From: Macrotis lagotis
Lineage: Eukaryota; Chordata; Mammalia; Peramelemorphia; Peramelidae
NCBI RefSeq assembly: GCF_037893015.1
Contig: NC_133661.1
Location: 224,659,157-224,723,156 of the forward strand
Direction of reading: 5' to 3'
Length of the DNA: 64,000 nucleotides
Under the pieces are notes generated by a model that saw only the letters and a program-made list of their open reading frames with translations, ran no database searches and was not told where the DNA came from. A program made the translations under genes and the position numbers. This document shows, piece after piece, positions 9,160-20,826 of this stretch. The first letter of the stretch is position 1, and the number at the start of each line of letters is the position of its first letter.

Positions 9160-11710
9160 TATTTATTTATTTAGTTAGTTAGTTAGTTATTATTTATTTA
9201 TTTTTAATATTTTAAAAGCATTTTAACATTTTATTTGTTTTCCAATTATATACAATAGTAATATGTACCCATCATTTTTTGCAAGACTGTGAATTCTACA
9301 ATTTTCCCCTCCTCTCTTCCCTCCTCCCCCACAAAAGGCAGTCTGACAGTCTCTACATTGTTTCCATGCCATACATTGATGTAAATTGAATGTTATAAGA
9401 GTAAACATAAACCCATCCCCCCCCAAGAAGATGGGAAACCTCAAGAATAGAGAGAGAGAAGGGAAAAAATGTACTTCAGTCTGTGTTCAGATTTCAATGG
9501 CTCTGTCTCTGGGGTGAGTTGCTTTCTTTATCATAAGTCCACTAGAGAAGTTGCTTCAATATTTTTCCCTCAGTTGCTATTACTAGCTGTACCTCCACTC
9601 TATTGCTCCCCACTCTCATTTATTCTATTCTCTCTCTCCTTTCATCCTGGCCCTGTCCAAAAGTGTGTTGCATCTGAGTACCCTCACCCCAATCTTCCCT
9701 CTCTTCTATCACCTATTCCCCCCATTCCCTTCCCCCATTCCCCCGCATGCCATCCCTTTCCTCCCATCCTTCTCCAGGGCAAGATAGATTTCCTCACCCT
9801 ATTGTGTATGTCATTTCCTCCCTGAGCCATTTCTGATGAGAATGAAGGCTCACTCATTCCCCCTTGCCTTCCCCCCACCTCCCCTCCATTGAGAAAGCTT
9901 TTTCTTGACTTTTATGTGAAATCTCTCAGCTTCTTCATCATCTCCTTTTCATTCCTCCCAGTACTTTCCCCCATTGCCCATTGACTCCATCCCTTTACCA
10001 CATCATACCATTATATTCCGCTCCTTCCTATGTCCTGTCTATATATGCTCCTTCTAACAGCTCTTATAAATGAGAAAGTTCATATGAGTTATCAATATCT
10101 TCTTCCCATGTAGGAATACAAACAGTTCAACATCATCAAGTTCTTCATAGTTAGTCCCTCTCGTCCACTCCCTCTATGGTTCACCAGAGTCCTGTACTTG
10201 GAGATCAAACTTTGTGTTCAGCTCTGGTCATCTCGATAGGATAGGAAAGTTTGAACGTCCCCTGTTTCATTGAAAGTACATCTTTTACCCTGAAAGATGA
10301 TGTTCAGTTTTGCTAGGTAGCTGATTCTCAGTTGTAAACCAAGATCTTTTGCCTTCTGGAATATCATATTCCAATCCCTATGAGCCATTAATGTGGATGC
10401 TGCCAGGTCCTGTGTAATCCTGACTATGGAGCCTCTGTGGTTGAATTGTCTGTTTCTGGCAGCTTTTAGAATTTTCTCTTTGATTTAGGAGTTTTGGAAT
10501 TTGGCTATAATATTCCTGGAAGTTTTTCTTTTGGGATCCCTTTCAGGGGGTGACCAGTGAATTCTCTTGATTTCTATTTTACCCTCAGCTTCTAGGATCT
10601 CAGGGCAATTTTGCTGTATTATTTCTTGAAAAATGAAGTCTAGTCTCTTCTCCTGGTCATGGCTTTCAGATAGTCCAATAATTTTTAAATTATTTCTTCT
10701 GGATCTGTTTTCAAGGTTGGTTGTTTTGCCAATGAGCTATTTCACATTTTCTTCTAATTTTTGGCTTTTTTGGAAGAGTTTTATTTCTTCCTGATTTCTT
10801 GCAAAGTCATCAATTTCCTTTAGTTCCATTTTTGCATTTGAAGGAGTTATTTTCTTCAGAGAGCTTTTTTTATCTCCTTTTCCAGTTGGCCAATTCTGTT
10901 TTTTAAGGCATTCTTCTCCTCATTTGTCTTTTGTTTTGCTTTTTCCATTACGCTAAACTGGTTTTTAGCATACCATTTTTCTTCAGTATTTTTTTGCATA
11001 TCTTTCACCAAGCTTTTGATGTGGTTTTCATGATTTTTCTGCATTGCTCTCATTTCCCCTCCCAATTTTTCCTCCACTTCCCTTAATTGTTTTTCAAAGT
11101 CTTTTTTTGAGATCATCTATAGTCTGAGCCCATTTTCTATTTCTCTTGGAGTTTTTTAGATACAGAAGCTTCAATTTTGTCTACCTGAGTATGTGTTTTG
11201 ATCTTCCATGGGAGTAAAGTAATTCTCTATGGTCATATCCTTCTTTTCTGTTGTTTACTCATTTCCTCAACCCAAGACTAATTTACAACACTTCCAAGTC
11301 TTTGGAGGTTGTTTTTTTTTGGGGGGGACACCCCACTGGGACCTTTATTTCTCCAAGGTCTTATGCTCTCTAGCCTGTGCTTTGATATGTAGATGGATCA
11401 GTACTTCCCCCTGTCCTGGGGCTATCAGGCTAGATCCAGCTTAGTATGGAAGTCCAAACTGCAATATATGAGTGTAGGCAAAGAGCAAAGTCCTACCCCA
11501 GGGAGAGCAGAGAAATCTCTTCAGACTTCCCTTACTGTCTCTGGGGGGTGCAGGCTGCTTTCTCCTGATTCCTGCTGCAGGTTCTGTGGCCCGTGCTCCT
11601 CACTCCACACTCATTCTGGTGGAGCAGAGTTCTTTCACCGCCCCTTCAAGCTGTTTCTAGTGATCTCTGGGTTGTGCTCATCTGGGCTGGGCTGTGCTGG
11701 GCTCAGTCTA
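9160..11710 (-). mobile_element. HAL1 (half-L1) LINE, nearly full length, minus strand
   Basis: Read on the minus strand, the element has a GC-richer 5' UTR (about 11,710-11,240), an ORF1-like region, then a 3' UTR and a T-rich (antisense poly-A) end near 9160-9225. ORF1 begins near 11,116 with MISKKDFEKQLREVEEKLGG and gives an 87-residue coiled coil rich in K, E and N, ending at 10,856 after a run of A that looks like a frameshift. Further frames then show the L1 ORF1p C-terminal domain (EKILKAARN... and SYLAKLNIIFQGKR near 10,480-10,270). No ORF2 endonuclease or reverse transcriptase lies between ORF1 and the tail, and the whole is about 2.5 kb. That is the layout of half-L1 elements, which depend on L1 for movement. 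ORF1p is an RNA-binding chaperone in L1. This copy is broken by several stops and shifts. Confidence 0.75.
10856..11116 (-). pseudogene. HAL1 ORF1 N-terminal coiled-coil remnant
   Basis: This is the longest surviving frame of the half-L1. Its 86 residues are dominated by heptad-like K/E/N/L spacing, as in the L1 ORF1p coiled coil that forms trimers. The frame stops at 10,856, just after a poly(A) run in the sense strand, while the homologous reading continues in other frames toward 10,200. It is a LINE relic, not a host gene. Confidence 0.7.
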
Positions 11711-11711
11711 T

Positions 11712-11782
<71 letters not shown>
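11707..11782. repeat. (TA)n microsatellite at the HAL1 5' end
   Basis: About 70 bp of nearly pure TA directly after the 5' end of the half-L1. A shorter ATATATATA lies near 9139-9149 at its other end, so the element probably entered a TA-rich target that later expanded. Confidence 0.9.
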
Positions 11783-11783
<1 letters not shown>

Positions 11784-11805
11784 TTTAAGGATCTACTACA
11801 TGTCA

Positions 11806-12040
11806 GTAGGGCAGCACTGGGCTTGAAATCAGGAAACCTTATCTTCATGAGTTCAAATCTGGCCTCAGACATTTACTAGTTGTGTGATCCTAGGTCAGTC
11901 ACTTAACCCTATTTGCCTCAGTTCCTCATCTATGAAATGAACTTGAGAAGAAAATGGCAAACCATTCTAGTATCCCCACCAAGAAAACCTCAAATGGGTT
12001 CATGAAGAGTTGGATATGAATGAACCAAAAATGGAAGACA
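11806..12040 (+). mobile_element. MAR1-like SINE with RTE-type tail
   Basis: Contains the tRNA-like head, AGTTCAAATCTGGCCTCAGA, and the tail AACCTCAAATGGGTTCATGA. Confidence 0.8.
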
Positions 12041-12330
12041 GACACTGCTAAGTCCTAGGGATACAAAAGAAAAAGGTTTAAAAAAAAGTTCTTAATTATA
12101 ATTTTAATGGAGGAGACAATAATTTTGTGTAGGAAAAAGAAAATGTAGAATAAATTGAAGATAATCAATGGAAGTAAGACACTAGAATTAAGAGGGATTG
12201 GGAAAGATTTCTTGAAGAGGGTGGGATTTTAGCTTAGACCTGAAGAAAGCTAGGAAGCAGAGATGAGGAGGAAAAACAATTCAGGCATGGGAGAGTTAGT
12301 GAAAATGCTTGGGGTTAGGAGAAAGTGGTT
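12041..12330 (-). mobile_element. L2 LINE 3' end, minus strand
   Basis: Antisense L2 3' wording: AAGTCCTAGGGATACAAAAG, then the GGAAAGATTTCTTGAAGAGG block. Confidence 0.65.
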
Positions 12331-13367
12331 TGTTCAAAGAATTATATATTCTAAAATTCTTTGTTCCAGATTTTCTTCTAACTCTAATAAGCTTCTATTC
12401 CCAGATTCTGTAATTTTTGGAAGTTTACACATAGTCTACAAATCATTGCTTTAGTCCCCTTCCATCTTTTGAGGATGGAGAAGGGAGATACACTGGAATA
12501 CATTGGAACACATTGGAATAGGAATACATTGGTGACAGCTTTCTCACTCATTTGCTTGTTCATCAGCTTCCTTTGTCTCTAGCTCTCTTCTTCTGCTTAC
12601 TTAAGGTAGAAATTTACTTTCCTATCGATGACTTTCTTCTAGCCACTAGTCCAGCCCAGAGTCAGGGTTCCTGAGGACAGAAATTCTGGAGTCAGCAATC
12701 TCCTTACATTGGAACAATTCATCTCCAAATCCTAGTCTCTGTCTCTTCATTCAGTTCTTTAGCAGTAATCTCAAACCAGCCTGCAGGGCTGAATTGCTTT
12801 TCTGAAAATGTTTATGAGAATTCATTTTTCCAGTCAAGCAACTAAGCAAATGGCTATGGAACTGCTTTCTAATTTCAGGACAACCTGACCAAAGTCCAAG
12901 GGGGATAGGTTGTTATCTTGGGAAGCTCACTCCTTAAATAACCTAAGTTGATGGTAAGGAATGGGAAGGGGGAGGGGAAGAGAATTAATTAGATGTAATA
13001 ACTCTTCATATTGCAAGCCAATAGTCCGCCCTACCTGACAGGGGAAAGATGTTTTGAGAAGCTGGGAAACTGGATAAACAATGGCTGAATGGGCCATTTG
13101 CTGATTATGTAAATGGTTCCCACCAAAGGGAAAAGATTCCAGACAATATTTTCATGGAGTTAAAAAAAATAGTCTGTGCTATGCATTAAGGAATCTGAGG
13201 TCATGAAACAAAAAAAGGGAGAGATCTTTAGACTCTGGTACATGATCAAAAGAATTGTTCATAGTAATTAAAAAATATGGAAAAGTTAAATGTCATAATT
13301 CAAGAAACTAAATGTTTCCCTTAAGGAAGTAGGATGAAGAGAAGTAGAATGAAAAATAGAAAGAACT
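12331..13367. other. Unique-looking DNA, no gene recognised
   Basis: About 1 kb without any SINE, L1 or L2 that I recognise, and with no long open frame. A short tandem of TTGGAATACA-like units lies at 12,493-12,530. Such a repeat-free block in a repeat-dense region could be a conserved regulatory element, but nothing in the sequence proves this. Confidence 0.4.
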
Positions 13368-13600
13368 AAGTCCAAAGTCTAGCTCTACCAGTAACACAAT
13401 ATGACACTGATTAACCACTTCTCTTGGCCTCAGTTTCCTTTTCTATAAAATGGGGTAACTGATACTCATAAAAGTTACTTGCAAAATTATGAAGAAAGCA
13501 CTTTATAAATCTCTAGTTGTTATTTGTGGTAATAAAGCCACAAGTAATTTGAAAGGCCACTTAAGAAGTTAAAATCAGTGAGACCCAACTGCATCAACTC
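13368..13600 (+). repeat. Local duplication, copy 1 (MIR core plus flanking tail)
   Basis: Pairs with 14,786-15,008. Both copies hold a MIR-like core (TTGGCCTCAGTTTCCTT), and both continue beyond the usual MIR end into the same tail, AATAAAGCCACAAGTAATTT through CACTTAAGAAGTTAAAATCA. Confidence 0.75.
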
Positions 13601-13959
13601 ATGAAATTTTCAGTGTAGGGGAGCAAAGAGAAACAAATTCCAGGTGGCTACCATTTTATTTCTGAAATCCCATTTCCTAAATGTAAGAAAACATTCAGGT
13701 TCAATGACCCTTGAAAGACAGTAGGGTTCAGTGACCTTGAATAGATCACAATCTATATAAGCTTCATTTTCTTCAAAATTGGGATAAAAATGCATCTTTC
13801 TTCATAAAGGAAATTCAACTTTCATATCAACTCACAGAGCTGAGGGAAGAACCAAATAAGATAAAGGAGAGTAGTTTTATAACTATAAAAGAGTGTGTGT
13901 GTTATGATTCTCCTTCCAGAATATCTATGACATGACATTTCTATTATACTTTATATTTT

Positions 13960-14130
13960 CAGATAGCTACAGTCCAAAAAGTTTGTAATTTACCCAGGTT
14001 CATTCAGTTAGTGACAGAGATAAGATTTTAATCTGGGTCTTCCACATCCAAATCCAGAACTTCATTCTTCCCACTGCCCTATTTCACTTACTAGGGATTT
14101 CTGCTACTTCATTTAAGGCTCTTAACAGCT
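13960..14130 (-). mobile_element. MIR-type SINE, minus strand
   Basis: Reverse MIR wording: CAGTTAGTGACAGAGATAAG and 'aatctgggtcttcc'. Diverged. Confidence 0.55.
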
Positions 14131-14199
14131 CTAATATTCAATGATTTTAGAACGATGATTTAACACACTTTAATTAAGCATCTAGAGTTAGTAGAAGGC

Positions 14200-14452
14200 A
14201 GATTGGTAGTACAATGGATAGAGCATTGGGCCTTGAGTCAGGAAGACTCATCTGCCTGAATTCAAATCTGACCTCAGACACATTAGCTCTGTGACCCTGA
14301 GCAAGTCATTTAACCCAGTTTATCTCAGTTTCCTTCTCTATAAAATGAACTGGAGAAGAAAATGTCAGACCACTTCAGGATTTTTGCCAAGAAAACCCCA
14401 AATGTGGTCACAAAGAGTCAGACCCACCTGAAATGATTCAATAGCAAGAGTT
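14200..14452 (+). mobile_element. MAR1-like SINE with RTE-type tail
   Basis: tRNA-like head with ACAATGGATAGAGCATTGGG, then the MIR-like core and the tail AACCCCAAATGTGGTCACAA. Confidence 0.85.
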
Positions 14453-14634
14453 ATTAGAAGGCTGAGAGGGTTTGTCCCACCTCTCTTTCTCTCGCCTCCC
14501 TGATCCCCACACATACACACTTGTTTCTGAGATAAACATGAAATAGATTGAACAGATTTGGTAACCCACTCATATTCCTATAAGGGTAAACAGGGAAAAC
14601 AAACAGCCAAGGACTCTGCAAGTCAATCATCCAG

Positions 14635-15245
14635 TCAGTAAACATTAATTAAACACCAATAATCAAGCACAGCCAAGCACTATGCTATGTTCTAAAAATA
14701 TAGAAAAAAAGGAGAAAGGTATAATCCTTGCTCTCAGGGAATTTATAGTCTTATGGGAAAGACAACAAACAAAAAAATCTATGAACAAAGTCTAGCTCTG
14801 CCAGTAGCACAGCTGTATGACCCTGACCTCATTTTCTCTTGGCCTCAGTTTCCTTGTCTATAAAATGGGGTGACTGATACACATAAAAGTTACCTCGCAA
14901 AACTGTGAGGAAAGTACTTTGTAAATCTCTATGTGTTATTTGGAGCAATAAAGCCACAAGTAATTTGAAAGTTCACTTAAGAAGTTAAAATCAACTGCAT
15001 CAGACCCAATATACAAACAAGTTAGAGACTAGATAAGTTGGAATAACTATCAGAGGCAAAGTACTAAAATTAAGAGAGATCAGCAAAGGGCTTCTTGGAA
15101 AAGTTGGAATTTTATCTGAACTCAAAGAAAGCCAGGGAGACAAGAAAAATGGAGGAGGAGAGAAAACATTTCAAACATGGTGGATAGCCAATGACAGCAC
15201 CTGGAATAGGAGATAAACTTTCTCTCTCAGAACAAAACACTGTAG
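14635..15245 (-). mobile_element. L2 LINE 3' end, minus strand, split by duplication copy 2
   Basis: L2 antisense wording before (TTGCTCTCAGGGAATTTATA) and after (GGGCTTCTTGGAAAAGTTGG) the block at 14,786-15,008. Confidence 0.6.
14786..15008 (+). repeat. Local duplication, copy 2 (MIR core plus flanking tail)
   Basis: Same structure and orientation as 13,368-13,600, about 1.4 kb downstream. It sits inside an L2 fragment while copy 1 does not, so this is probably the younger, inserted copy. Confidence 0.75.
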
Positions 15246-15315
15246 AATACTGACAAAGGAGGGAGAGCTTCTTTGTCATCCCAGATGCAGTCTAACTAAT
15301 TAGAAACTTATTGGT

Positions 15316-15545
15316 AGGGGGCAGCTAGGTGGCACAGTAGATAAAACACTGACCTTGGAGTCAGGAGGACCTGAGTTCAAATCTATCCTCAGATACTTAC
15401 TCTTACTAGTTGTGTGACCTTAGGGAAATCAATTAACTCCATTGCAGAGGAAGGGAGGGAGAGAGAGAGACAGAGAGAAGAGAAGAGGGGAGGGGAGGAG
15501 GGGGAGAGGGGAGTTGAGGGGAGGGGAGGGGAGGGGAGAGGACAA
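15316..15545 (+). mobile_element. tRNA-derived SINE running into a (GA/GGGGA)n tract
   Basis: Head GGGGCAGCTAGGTGGCACAG to AATCAATTAACTCCATTGC. The 3' end is replaced by a purine-only tract of GAGA and GGGGA units at 15,446-15,545. Open frames across it are simple-sequence shadows. Confidence 0.85.
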
Positions 15546-15559
15546 GAGCCTACTTTTTT

Positions 15560-16345
15560 TCTTAAAGGAGGAGATTTATTTATTTAGTTTGAATTTTACA
15601 ATTTTTCCCCTAATCTCGCTTCCCACCCCCACCCCCCACAGAAGACAGTCTGTTAGTCTTCACATTGTTTCCATGGTATATATTGATCTAAGTTGAATGT
15701 AATGAGAAAGCAATCATATCTTTAAGAAAAGAATAAAGTATAAGAGATAGCATAATTATATCCTAAGATAAAGTTTTTAAATTAAAGGTAAGTCTTTGTT
15801 CAAACTTCACAATTCTTTCTTGTGCTTGATTGTTGCACTGATGGAATGAGCAAGTCCATTAAGGTTGATCATCACCCCAAATTGCTGTTAGGGTATACAA
15901 TGTTCTTCTGATTCTGTGCATATCACTCAGCATCAGTTCATATAAATCCTTCTAGGCTTTCCTGAATTCCCATCCCTCCTGGTTTCTAATAGAACAATAG
16001 TGTTCCATAATGTACATATACCACAGTTTTTTCAACCATTCCCCATTTGGACATTCACTCAATTTCCAATTCCTTGCCACTACAAACAGGGCTGCTATTA
16101 ATATTTTTGCACAAGTGATGATTTTGTCCTTTTTCATGATCTCCTGAGGGTATAGACCCAGTAGTGGTATTACTGGATCAAGGATATGCACATTTTTATT
16201 GCCCTTTGGGCATGATTCCAAATTGTTCTCCAGAAAGGTGGGATGAGTTCACAGCTCCACCAACAATGTATTAGTGTCCCAGATTTCCCACATCCCTTTG
16301 AACACTGATCATTGTCCTTTCTGGTCATATTGGCCAGGCTGAGTT
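15560..16345 (-). mobile_element. L1 LINE, ORF2 C-terminus and 3' UTR, minus strand
   Basis: On the minus strand two overlapping frames spell the L1 ORF2 C-terminal end: CGKSGTLIHCWWSCELIPPF (upstream, 16,370-16,170), and PVIPLLGLYPQEIMKKDK with WLKKLWYMYIMEHYCSIRN (downstream). The match to the eutherian L1 pattern 'GTLLHCWW...PLLGIYP...WHIYTMEYYAAIKN' is unmistakable. At least one frameshift separates the two frames. The 3' UTR follows to a T-rich end near 15,560. Confidence 0.9.
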
Positions 16346-16940
16346 TTTTCTTGTTTTTGAAGAGGACCATAGATATCATGGGTGATATCTTGATTTATGT
16401 ATAAATTGGATTTAAGTGAGGAAGAGCTACATGAAAACATCAAGCTTACCCCCTCTTTCTGAGTCATGGAAGACCAGTATCAAGACAAAAGTCAGGATGA
16501 TTGATGGCCCAGGATGCAGTGGTTGACTTTGGTATCTTCAATGTCTAAACAAACTACACAACACATAGTGCCTGTTTTAGTCCCTAATGGCCATTAGAAC
16601 AAATTGTTCTCAACCAGTCATTACACTGTGTTAAGTCTTCACATGCTTTGAGGTGGGTATCTGCCTAACTCACCAATAGGTCTAAAGCCTGTCAGCTACC
16701 CTCAGTTTGATTTAGCCTGTCTGCCAAGAGGGTTTTTATCTGGATCTGACTGGCACACATGTTGCAGCTTCTTGAAGTCACAGGTGCGAGTTAGGTGATA
16801 GGTAGAAACCAAAGGTGGTTTAGCAAGCCTTTTCACTAGAGGTGCTAGTCCTCCATGAACACCTACTTTTGTATAGAGCACTGAGGAGATACAACATTTA
16901 AATAAGATCCCAAGTCTACCTTCATGGAATCTACCCAATC
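16346..16940 (+). mobile_element. Interspersed repeat of unassigned marsupial family, long copy
   Basis: Begins TTTTTGAAGAGGACCATAGA and continues about 590 bp. The same sequence appears at 22,207-22,480 (+) and, reversed, at 39,160-39,375, so it is a dispersed family. This copy has a longer 3' region than the other two. No coding capacity is evident. Confidence 0.6.
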
Positions 16941-17344
16941 AAACAGGGAATAAGATAGAAATATCAATATCATAATAATACATAAATGCAGATAAGACAA
17001 GAAAAGTGACCTGAAGGAGAGGAATTTTCATTTACTGAGCAAATATGGGAAATCTTATATTTAGCTTAAAAATCAGCGCTAAGACTGAGTTGTGTTCCTG
17101 ATGTTGCTCCTGCTTCTTCTGCACATGTTCACTGGGGAAGTCACTATGAACCATAAATTAATGGAATCATCTTTTTGGAACAAATTGGAAAAAATTTTGG
17201 AATCATCTTTACTAAAACAAAGGATGAGGTATAATTTATTCTTAGTGCTGGAAATATTAAAATGAAGAGATTTAGTGGTGTGTACACACGAGGGGGTGGG
17301 GTGGGGGAGTAACTATAATTCATAGTAGACAAATGCCTTGTCAT

Positions 17345-18255
17345 CTAAATTGTGACATACATGAAAAGATTAATTAGATCCCCATTGTGGTCAAGGGATA
17401 TGAACAGGGAGTTTTCAGAGCAAGAAAACAAAGCTGTCCTTAGTTATTTGCAAAAATGTTCAAAATCACTACTGATTAGAGAAATGCAAATTACTACAAC
17501 TCTGAACTAGGATCTTACATGTATCAGATTGGTTAGGATGACAGAAAAGGAAAATGAGAAATTCTGGGTGGAGTGTAGAAAAATGCATACCATAATAAAA
17601 TATAAATAAAATAAATAAATAAATAAAATAAAAATGCATATTCAGTACTGGTTCAACAGTTTGCAATTATTCTTGAAGTAAAATAAAACTACATATCCTT
17701 TGACCTACCACTGCCAGATCTGGATCCTAAAGAGATTAAAGGAAAAGGACCTCTATGTACAAAAATACTTTGAAACAACTCCCGTGTGGTGATAAAGAAA
17801 TAGAAATTTAAAGAATGTCTATCAATGGGCAAAAGTTGTTGTATATGATTGTGAGGAAATACTATAAGAAATGATGAAAGTGATGGGTTCAGAAAAACCT
17901 GGGAAGACTCATATAAATAGATGCAGGTAAAACAAGATGTCATTGTACACAGTAACAGCAATATTATAATGATGATCAAGTCTGAATGACTTAGCTACTC
18001 TAATCAGGACAATGATCTAAGTCACTTTCAAAGGACACATCATGAAAAACTCTGTCCTCCTCCAGAGAGAACACTAACAGTGTAAAGTGAAGAATTTTTT
18101 TTCCATTTTTTGTAGTATTTTTGTGATTTGACTAATATAGAAATATATTTTGCATGATTTCACACATATAATTGATACATTACTTAACTACTCAATGGAT
18201 GGAAAGAGCATTTAAAAGTCGAAAGTTAAAATTAAAATTTTCTTGAATGATGAAA
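17345..18255 (+). mobile_element. L1 LINE 3' region, plus strand
   Basis: Contains ORF2 C-terminal wording (AGAGAAATGCAAATTACTAC, the analogue of the MRYHLTPVR segment), later GAAAAACCTGGGAAGACTCA, and a 3' UTR. A short (AAAT)n run lies at 17,600-17,630. Confidence 0.7.
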
Positions 18256-18327
18256 AAAAATCAGTGCTAAGTCTGAAGAAGAGAAGAGATTGGGAGATGT
18301 CTCAACTATCTGTAAGACTGTCATATG

Positions 18328-18590
18328 TAGGGGGCAGTTAGGTGGGTGTAATGGATAGAGTGCTAAGCCTAGAGTCAAGAAATCCTGAGTTCAAATGTGA
18401 CCTCAGACACTTCCTAGCTGTGTGACCCTGGGCAAGTCGCTTCACTCTGTTTCTCTAAGTTTTGTCTTGTATCAAATGAGCTGGAGAAGGAAATGGCAAA
18501 CCACTCCAGTACCCTTGCCACGGAAACCCCAACTGGTGGCACAAAGAATCAATCATGACTAAAACAAATGAATTAACAACAACATATGGA
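18328..18590 (+). mobile_element. MAR1-like SINE with RTE-type tail
   Basis: Well-kept copy: GGGGGCAGTTAGGTGG head near 18,331, CTGGAGAAGGAAATGGCAAA, and tail GGTGGCACAAAGAATCAATC. Confidence 0.9.
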
Positions 18591-18621
18591 AGAGGGACTA
18601 AACTTATTCTGCTTGACTTTA

Positions 18622-18870
18622 CAGTACAGGTGTCAAAATTAAGGCTCACATCCAGCCCACAACACTCAAGAATGCTACTAGAATCTGATTAAAATGAAAT
18701 CAGGACATATTTAACAAAATAAATTAAAATATATAAATTAAAATATAACACAACATAGATAATGTTAATGTGTGCTTTTCTAAATAGAGATGCAGCCAGT
18801 AAGAATCCTCCCATACTGTTAATTGGCCTTATTTCCATTTGAATTTAACATCATTACTCCAGAGAACAGA
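18622..18870. mobile_element. Probable hAT-type DNA transposon remnant
   Basis: Starts with CAGGTGTCAAAATTAAGGCT, similar to hAT ends of the CAGGGGTGTCAAAC type that are followed by 'gcggcc'-like words. It continues with AAATATTTAACAAAATAAAT-type wording. A second, interrupted copy begins near 20,051 (TGTGTCAAACCCATAGCTCA). Confidence 0.4.
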
Positions 18871-18929
18871 ACCTAGAATAATGAGAGAAAGTGTTAAAGA
18901 AGTCAATTTCAACCAGATGAGATTTTTAT

Positions 18930-19205
18930 TTTAAAATTTTTATTTGTTACCAAATAAAACTATTTTTAAAAGTTATTTATTTATAATAAAAATCATTGCT
19001 TTATAATATATATCATTCATTTATAATATAAAACTATAATTTCTCTAACAGAAAAATAAATATTTATTTATATTATATGAATAAATGGATATTTATCTAG
19101 TATAAAATAAACAGTATTTATAGTATAAAATAAATTATTTGTTTTTATTTATTTATAATATTCAAATAAATTATTAGTTATTTATAAAAGTTTCTTAATA
19201 TTTAG
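18930..19205. repeat. AT-rich low-complexity stretch
   Basis: Almost only A and T, with repeated TTATTTATTTATAATA-like words. No gene. Confidence 0.7.
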
Positions 19206-19439
19206 AACTTTCTAAAGGTGGAATGGGCAGAGTCAGAAAGATCTCTGTTCTATCTATTCCTGCCTCTGTTCAATTCTACCTGTCAGTACTCTCAAGCAAT
19301 AGGCCATAGATGACTTGCTGATCTACATCTTTGGAGGGAATTTCCACTCAAGGAGTAGAATATTGCCACTCAAGGAGTTCTCCACAACAATGAAATAAAA
19401 GGTCTGGTCAAATAGAAATATAATATAATTAAGGGAGTG

Positions 19440-19850
19440 TAGTATAGTGCATGGAGCCCTTACCTTTGAGTCAGGAAGACCTAGGTTCAACTCCTGACTC
19501 AGATATTTATTAGTATTTTACTTGTAAATAGTTAATAATATTATTGTATATTCTCAGAAATGATATTTGTAAAAATTTTAACACAATTCTTGCACAGAGT
19601 AGATGCTGTGTAAATTCATATTCCTTTCTCTTTTACCTGTGGGCAATTTACTTAATGTCTCTTCCCTTCAGTTTCCTGTTCTATAAAATGGAGATAACAA
19701 TAGTACCTATTTCATGGGGCTGATATGAAGACAACTACCATGAGTTTTCCTGCTCATGTCTTCTCCAGATTCAACAATCCCCATTTTGTATTTGTGCAAG
19801 TGAGAGAACATATTTAAAGTACTTTGCTAACCTTAAAGCACTCTAAAAAT
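19440..19850 (+). mobile_element. MIR/THER-type SINE, expanded by an internal insert
   Basis: Head wording AGTATAGTGCATGGAGCCCT, later TCAGTTTCCTGTTCTATAAA. The core is split by AT-rich sequence. Diverged. Confidence 0.5.
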
Positions 19851-20107
19851 GTAACATTTTGACTCTAAAAATGCCAATTATAAGCAAAATTTTCTAACAT
19901 TTTAAGGGCTAACTGATCACCAGTAGAATGAGCTGCCCTTGAAGGGATGAGTCATCTCTCACTAGAGGGGTTCAAAAAATTCTAGTGAGAATTCCCATCC
20001 AAATACTGATTGCATCTCTGAGGTCCCGTCTAGCTCAAAAACTCTACAATAAGTGTGTCAAACCCATAGCTCATGGTCGTATGCAGCCCTCAAAGTCCAT
20101 CCACTTG

Positions 20108-20280
20108 TTTTTGTATAAAGTGTTCTCCTGTTTCTGTTCATTTAACTTTGCATCAGTTTATACAAGTCTTCCTAGGTTTCCCTGAAACCATCCTTTTTTT
20201 TTTTTAATTTTTGGCATTTCCTTCATTTGTCATTTCTGCATCATCCACTTTCCATTTAAAAAGCTTTCTTTTCCCCAATA
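20108..20280 (-). repeat. Duplicated L1-derived segment, copy 1
   Basis: Matches 21,119-21,291 almost base for base (GTTCTCCTGTTTCTGTTCAT, GCATCAGTTTATACAAG, TTTAAAAAGCTTTCTTTTCC). The sequence resembles the antisense L1 3' end also seen near 15,910. Both copies lie in the same orientation. Confidence 0.8.
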
Positions 20281-20689
20281 TTATTAAATATTATTATGGT
20301 CATCAGTATTACATAGTCAAAAATGTATATGAAATTCTACATGCAGCCCTTGATAAATTTTTGTTGGGTAATGCAGCTCAGAAAAGCTAAAAAGTTGATT
20401 ACACATGCTCTCCAGTTGACAAGAAGCATATTGTAGTGTATTCCAGGTTACATATATGAATGTAATACCTATATGAATTCCCAGGAAATTTCCTCATTTG
20501 AGCTGTTCCATTTTGAACTCAGCAAGAAAGAGATATATTTCATACTGTCAGCTCCTTATCTTAAAGAAAAACACTTGCTATGGAATGATGTCTGCATCCT
20601 TGACTATCACAGGAATACCAAAGCTTGCTACCTTTTGAATATTGCTAGATAGATTCAGACAAAGATTTCTCACCAAATGTGCCTGCATT

Positions 20690-20762
20690 TTTTTTAATTT
20701 AATTTTTTCAATTAATAAGCATGTGCTTTTCTTCAATTTCCCCACCCATATGGAAGGAAGGA

Positions 20763-20826
<64 letters not shown>

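Noticed and set aside
11393-11879. Open frames ending in an alternating Tyr/Ile run
   Set aside because: They translate the HAL1 5' UTR and the adjacent (TA)n microsatellite.
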